NCBI GenBank assembly: GCA_020848595.1
Contig: JADLHV010000051.1
Location: 1-7,426, forward strand
Origin: Bacteroidia bacterium
GTDB taxonomy: Bacteria; Bacteroidota; Bacteroidia; NS11-12g; UBA955
Direction of reading: 5' to 3'
Length of the DNA stretch: 7,426 nt
Position 1 is the stretch's first letter. Each line of letters starts with the position of its first letter. A model generated the notes under the pieces. It saw only the letters and a list, made by a program, of their open reading frames with translations. It was not told the origin of the DNA and searched no databases. Shown piece by piece: positions 4,947 through 7,426 of this stretch. The translations under genes and the position numbers were made by a program.

Positions 4947-7426
4947 ATGTATCGAACCTTAAAACACGTTAATTGGCCTGAGATAGAGCGGCAAATCAAG
5001 CAACTTTGGGAGAGTGAAGACACTTTTCAAAAGAGCATTGAAAGTCGCCCTGAGTCCAATAGTTATGTGTTTTATGAGGGCCCTCCGAGTGCTAATGGGA
5101 TGCCCGGTATACACCACGTTATGGCAAGAGCAATAAAGGATTTGTTTTGCCGATACAAGACATTAAATGGTTACAGGGTTGAAAGAAAAGGCGGATGGGA
5201 TACACACGGACTTCCAATTGAATTGCAAGTAGAAAAGCGTTTAGGTATTACTAAGGAAGCAATTGGAAAGTCAATTAGTGTCGAAGATTACAATAAAGAA
5301 TGTCGTAAGGATGTTATGGAATTCAAAGATAAGTGGGATGAGCTTACTTTGAAAATGGGCTATTGGGTTGATTTAGAAAATCCATACATAACTTACGAAA
5401 ATGAATATATTGAAACCTTATGGTATTTACTTCAGCAATTACATAATAAGGGTTATCTTTATAAAGGATTTACGATTCAACCATTTAGTCCTGCCGCTGG
5501 AACAGGCTTGTCTTCACATGAATTAAATCAACCAGGCACCTATAAGAATGTTAAGGATACAACATCTGTTGCCCAATTTAAGGTTGAAGAGCCGTTTTTA
5601 AAACAACTTAATGATTTATTTGGAACTGAATCGCAAATAATACAATTTCTTGCATGGACCACTACACCATGGACCTTGCCAAGTAATACTGCCTTAGCTG
5701 TTGGAAAAAATATTGATTATGTTTTAGTGAGTACTTTTAATCCATACTCACATCAATTGGTTAATGTAATATTAGCAGAAAAGTTAATATCTAAACATTT
5801 TAATTTAGCAGCATCTGAAATTAAGCTCGAGGAATACAAACCTGGAGATAAATTGATTCCATATAAAATTCTAGGCAAAGTCAAGGGCAAGGAATTAGAA
5901 GGAATTAGATATGAGCAATTACTAAGTTTTGAGAATAATTCAAAAGATCAAATTGAGGGAGATGCTTTTAAAGTAATCATAGGAGATTTTGTAACAACAG
6001 AAGACGGAACAGGAATAGTACATATTGCGCCAAGTTTTGGTGCCGATGACTTTAGAGTTGCCAAACAAAATGGTATTGGAGCCCTTACGCTAGTAGACAA
6101 AAGAGGAAAATTTTTAGAAGGCGTTAAAGATGGGGTATTTTTATACGGTGATGAATTTGTTAAAGAAGACTATCTAAATGAATCTGAAAAATTAGCTTCT
6201 ACAGAGCAACAAAGGGAAGGTTTGAGTGGATTTATGAAAGATACATCTAAGCTTAATTATTTAAGTGTAGATGAACGAATTGCACTCAAATTACAAAATG
6301 AGGATAAGCTATTTAAGAAAGAAAAATATGAGCATACTTATCCGCATTGTTGGAGAACAGACAAGCCCATTTTATATTACCCATTAGAAAGTTGGTTTAT
6401 AAAAACTACAGCAGTTAAGGATAAATTGGTAGAATTTAATCAATCAATTAATTGGAGACCTAAATCAACAGGAGAGGGACGCTTTGGTAATTGGCTTGAG
6501 AATTTGGTGGATTGGAATTTGAGTAGAAGTCGCTACTGGGGAACACCATTGCCAATATGGAGAACAGAGGATGGTGAAGAAGAAGTATGTATTGGTAGTA
6601 AAGAAGAATTATTTGAAGGTATAGAGAAGGCAAATAAAGCCTTAGGATTAAATCAAAAATTTGATAAAAACACCTTCGATTTACATAAGCCATTTGTTGA
6701 TGAAGTAATTTTAGTTTCATCAACAGGACAAGCAATGAAGCGCGAGAGTGATCTTATCGATGTATGGTTTGATAGTGGTGCAATGCCCTCTGCGCAGTGG
6801 GGTTTGAAAAATAAAGAAGCTTGGTCAAAGAATTTTCCAGCAGATTTTATTGCCGAAGGTGTCGACCAAACTAGGGGTTGGTTTTTTACTTTACATGCTA
6901 TTGCTGTCATGTTATTTGATTCGGTTGCTTATAAAAATGTTGTTGCTAATGGATTAGTTTTAGATAAAAATGGCAATAAGATGAGTAAGCGCTTAGGTAA
7001 TGCCATTGATCCATTTAAAACCATCGATCAATATGGTGCAGATTCTACTCGTTGGTATATGATTACCAATAGTGATCCGTGGGACAATCTTAAGTTTGAT
7101 CTTGAAGGTATTGCAGAGACACAAAGGAAATTTTTCGGCACTTTATATAATACATATTCATTCTTCGCGATCTATGCGAACATTGACCAGTATGCATTCG
7201 ATTCAAATAAAGTTAATACAGAAGAAAGAACAGAATTAGATCGTTGGATATTATCTAAACTAAATACATTAATTAAATTAGTTACAGATAAAATGGATGA
7301 TTATGATCCTACTCCAGCAGCTAGAGCAATAGAAACATTTGTATGTGATGATTTAAGTAATTGGTATGTAAGACTATCGAGACGCCGTTTTTGGAAAGGA
7401 GAAATGAATAGCGATAAGCAAGCAGC
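4947..7426 (+). CDS. ileS: Isoleucyl-tRNA synthetase, type 2-like (3' end missing)
   Basis: IleRS charges tRNA-Ile with isoleucine in the cytoplasm and edits misactivated valine. The frame is open from ATG 4947 to the window edge (826 codons plus two bases). Relatives are usually somewhat over 1,000 residues, so the anticodon-binding end is missing. Class I landmarks: EGPPSANGMPGIHHV (residues 44-58), where the HIGH signature reads GIHH (54-57); GWDTHGLPIE (83-92); LSRSRYWGTPLPIW from 525; DVWFDSG (605-611); EGVDQTRGWFF from 637; and KMSKRLGN from 678. The CP1 editing domain is present, with the threonine-rich WTTTPWTLPSN (237-247) and the acidic pair D367-D368 in FGADDF, so post-transfer editing should be intact. 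The KMSKR form, SSHELNQPG and the altered HIGH motif fit the eukaryote-like type 2 group associated with mupirocin resistance. The upstream gene rarA is 128 bases away; ileS has its own promoter box. Confidence 0.97.
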   Translation, partial: MYRTLKHVNWPEIERQIKQLWESEDTFQKSIESRPESNSYVFYEGPPSANGMPGIHHVMARAIKDLFCRYKTLNGYRVERKGGWDTHGLPIELQVEKRLGITKEAIGKSISVEDYNKECRKDVMEFKDKWDELTLKMGYWVDLENPYITYENEYIETLWYLLQQLHNKGYLYKGFTIQPFSPAAGTGLSSHELNQPGTYKNVKDTTSVAQFKVEEPFLKQLNDLFGTESQIIQFLAWTTTPWTLPSNTALAVGKNIDYVLVSTFNPYSHQLVNVILAEKLISKHFNLAASEIKLEEYKPGDKLIPYKILGKVKGKELEGIRYEQLLSFENNSKDQIEGDAFKVIIGDFVTTEDGTGIVHIAPSFGADDFRVAKQNGIGALTLVDKRGKFLEGVKDGVFLYGDEFVKEDYLNESEKLASTEQQREGLSGFMKDTSKLNYLSVDERIALKLQNEDKLFKKEKYEHTYPHCWRTDKPILYYPLESWFIKTTAVKDKLVEFNQSINWRPKSTGEGRFGNWLENLVDWNLSRSRYWGTPLPIWRTEDGEEEVCIGSKEELFEGIEKANKALGLNQKFDKNTFDLHKPFVDEVILVSSTGQAMKRESDLIDVWFDSGAMPSAQWGLKNKEAWSKNFPADFIAEGVDQTRGWFFTLHAIAVMLFDSVAYKNVVANGLVLDKNGNKMSKRLGNAIDPFKTIDQYGADSTRWYMITNSDPWDNLKFDLEGIAETQRKFFGTLYNTYSFFAIYANIDQYAFDSNKVNTEERTELDRWILSKLNTLIKLVTDKMDDYDPTPAARAIETFVCDDLSNWYVRLSRRRFWKGEMNSDKQA

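Noticed and set aside
6460..6910. Two minus-strand open frames inside ileS
   Set aside because: They oppose conserved IleRS motifs, and their leucine- or serine-rich translations resemble nothing known.

Overview
The window looks like a piece of a Bacteroidota chromosome. Three things point there: AT-rich coding sequence, two exported proteins ending in the two kinds of type IX secretion system (T9SS) sorting domain, and -7 promoter boxes of the form TAnnTTTG with no Shine-Dalgarno sequences. All four genes are on the + strand and tightly packed. The sequence does not resolve genus or species.

Region 1 (1-2875) is the 3' part of a large cell-surface or secreted protein whose beginning lies outside the window. 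The visible 957 residues are a chain of about ten modules of roughly 82 residues (two Ig-like, then PKD-like) ending in a T9SS type B (gliding-motility/CHU_C) sorting domain. Region 2 (2914-3531) is a small secreted protein: signal peptide, one cysteine-containing FN3-like domain and a T9SS type A sorting tail. A good Bacteroidota promoter starts directly after the stop of the first gene.

Region 3 (3559-4818) is rarA, a AAA+ ATPase acting at stalled replication forks. Region 4 (4947 to the window edge) is the first 826 codons of ileS, isoleucyl-tRNA synthetase. These two are housekeeping genes with no evident functional link to the secreted proteins. The 128-base gap between them holds the ileS promoter and little else.

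No mobile element, CRISPR array, tRNA/rRNA gene or convincing terminator was seen, and no new multi-gene system. The most notable points are the rearranged class I signature of IleRS (GIHH instead of HIGH, a form linked to mupirocin hyper-resistance), the likely leaderless starts of two genes, and the very regular cysteine-paired 82-residue repeats of the surface protein.
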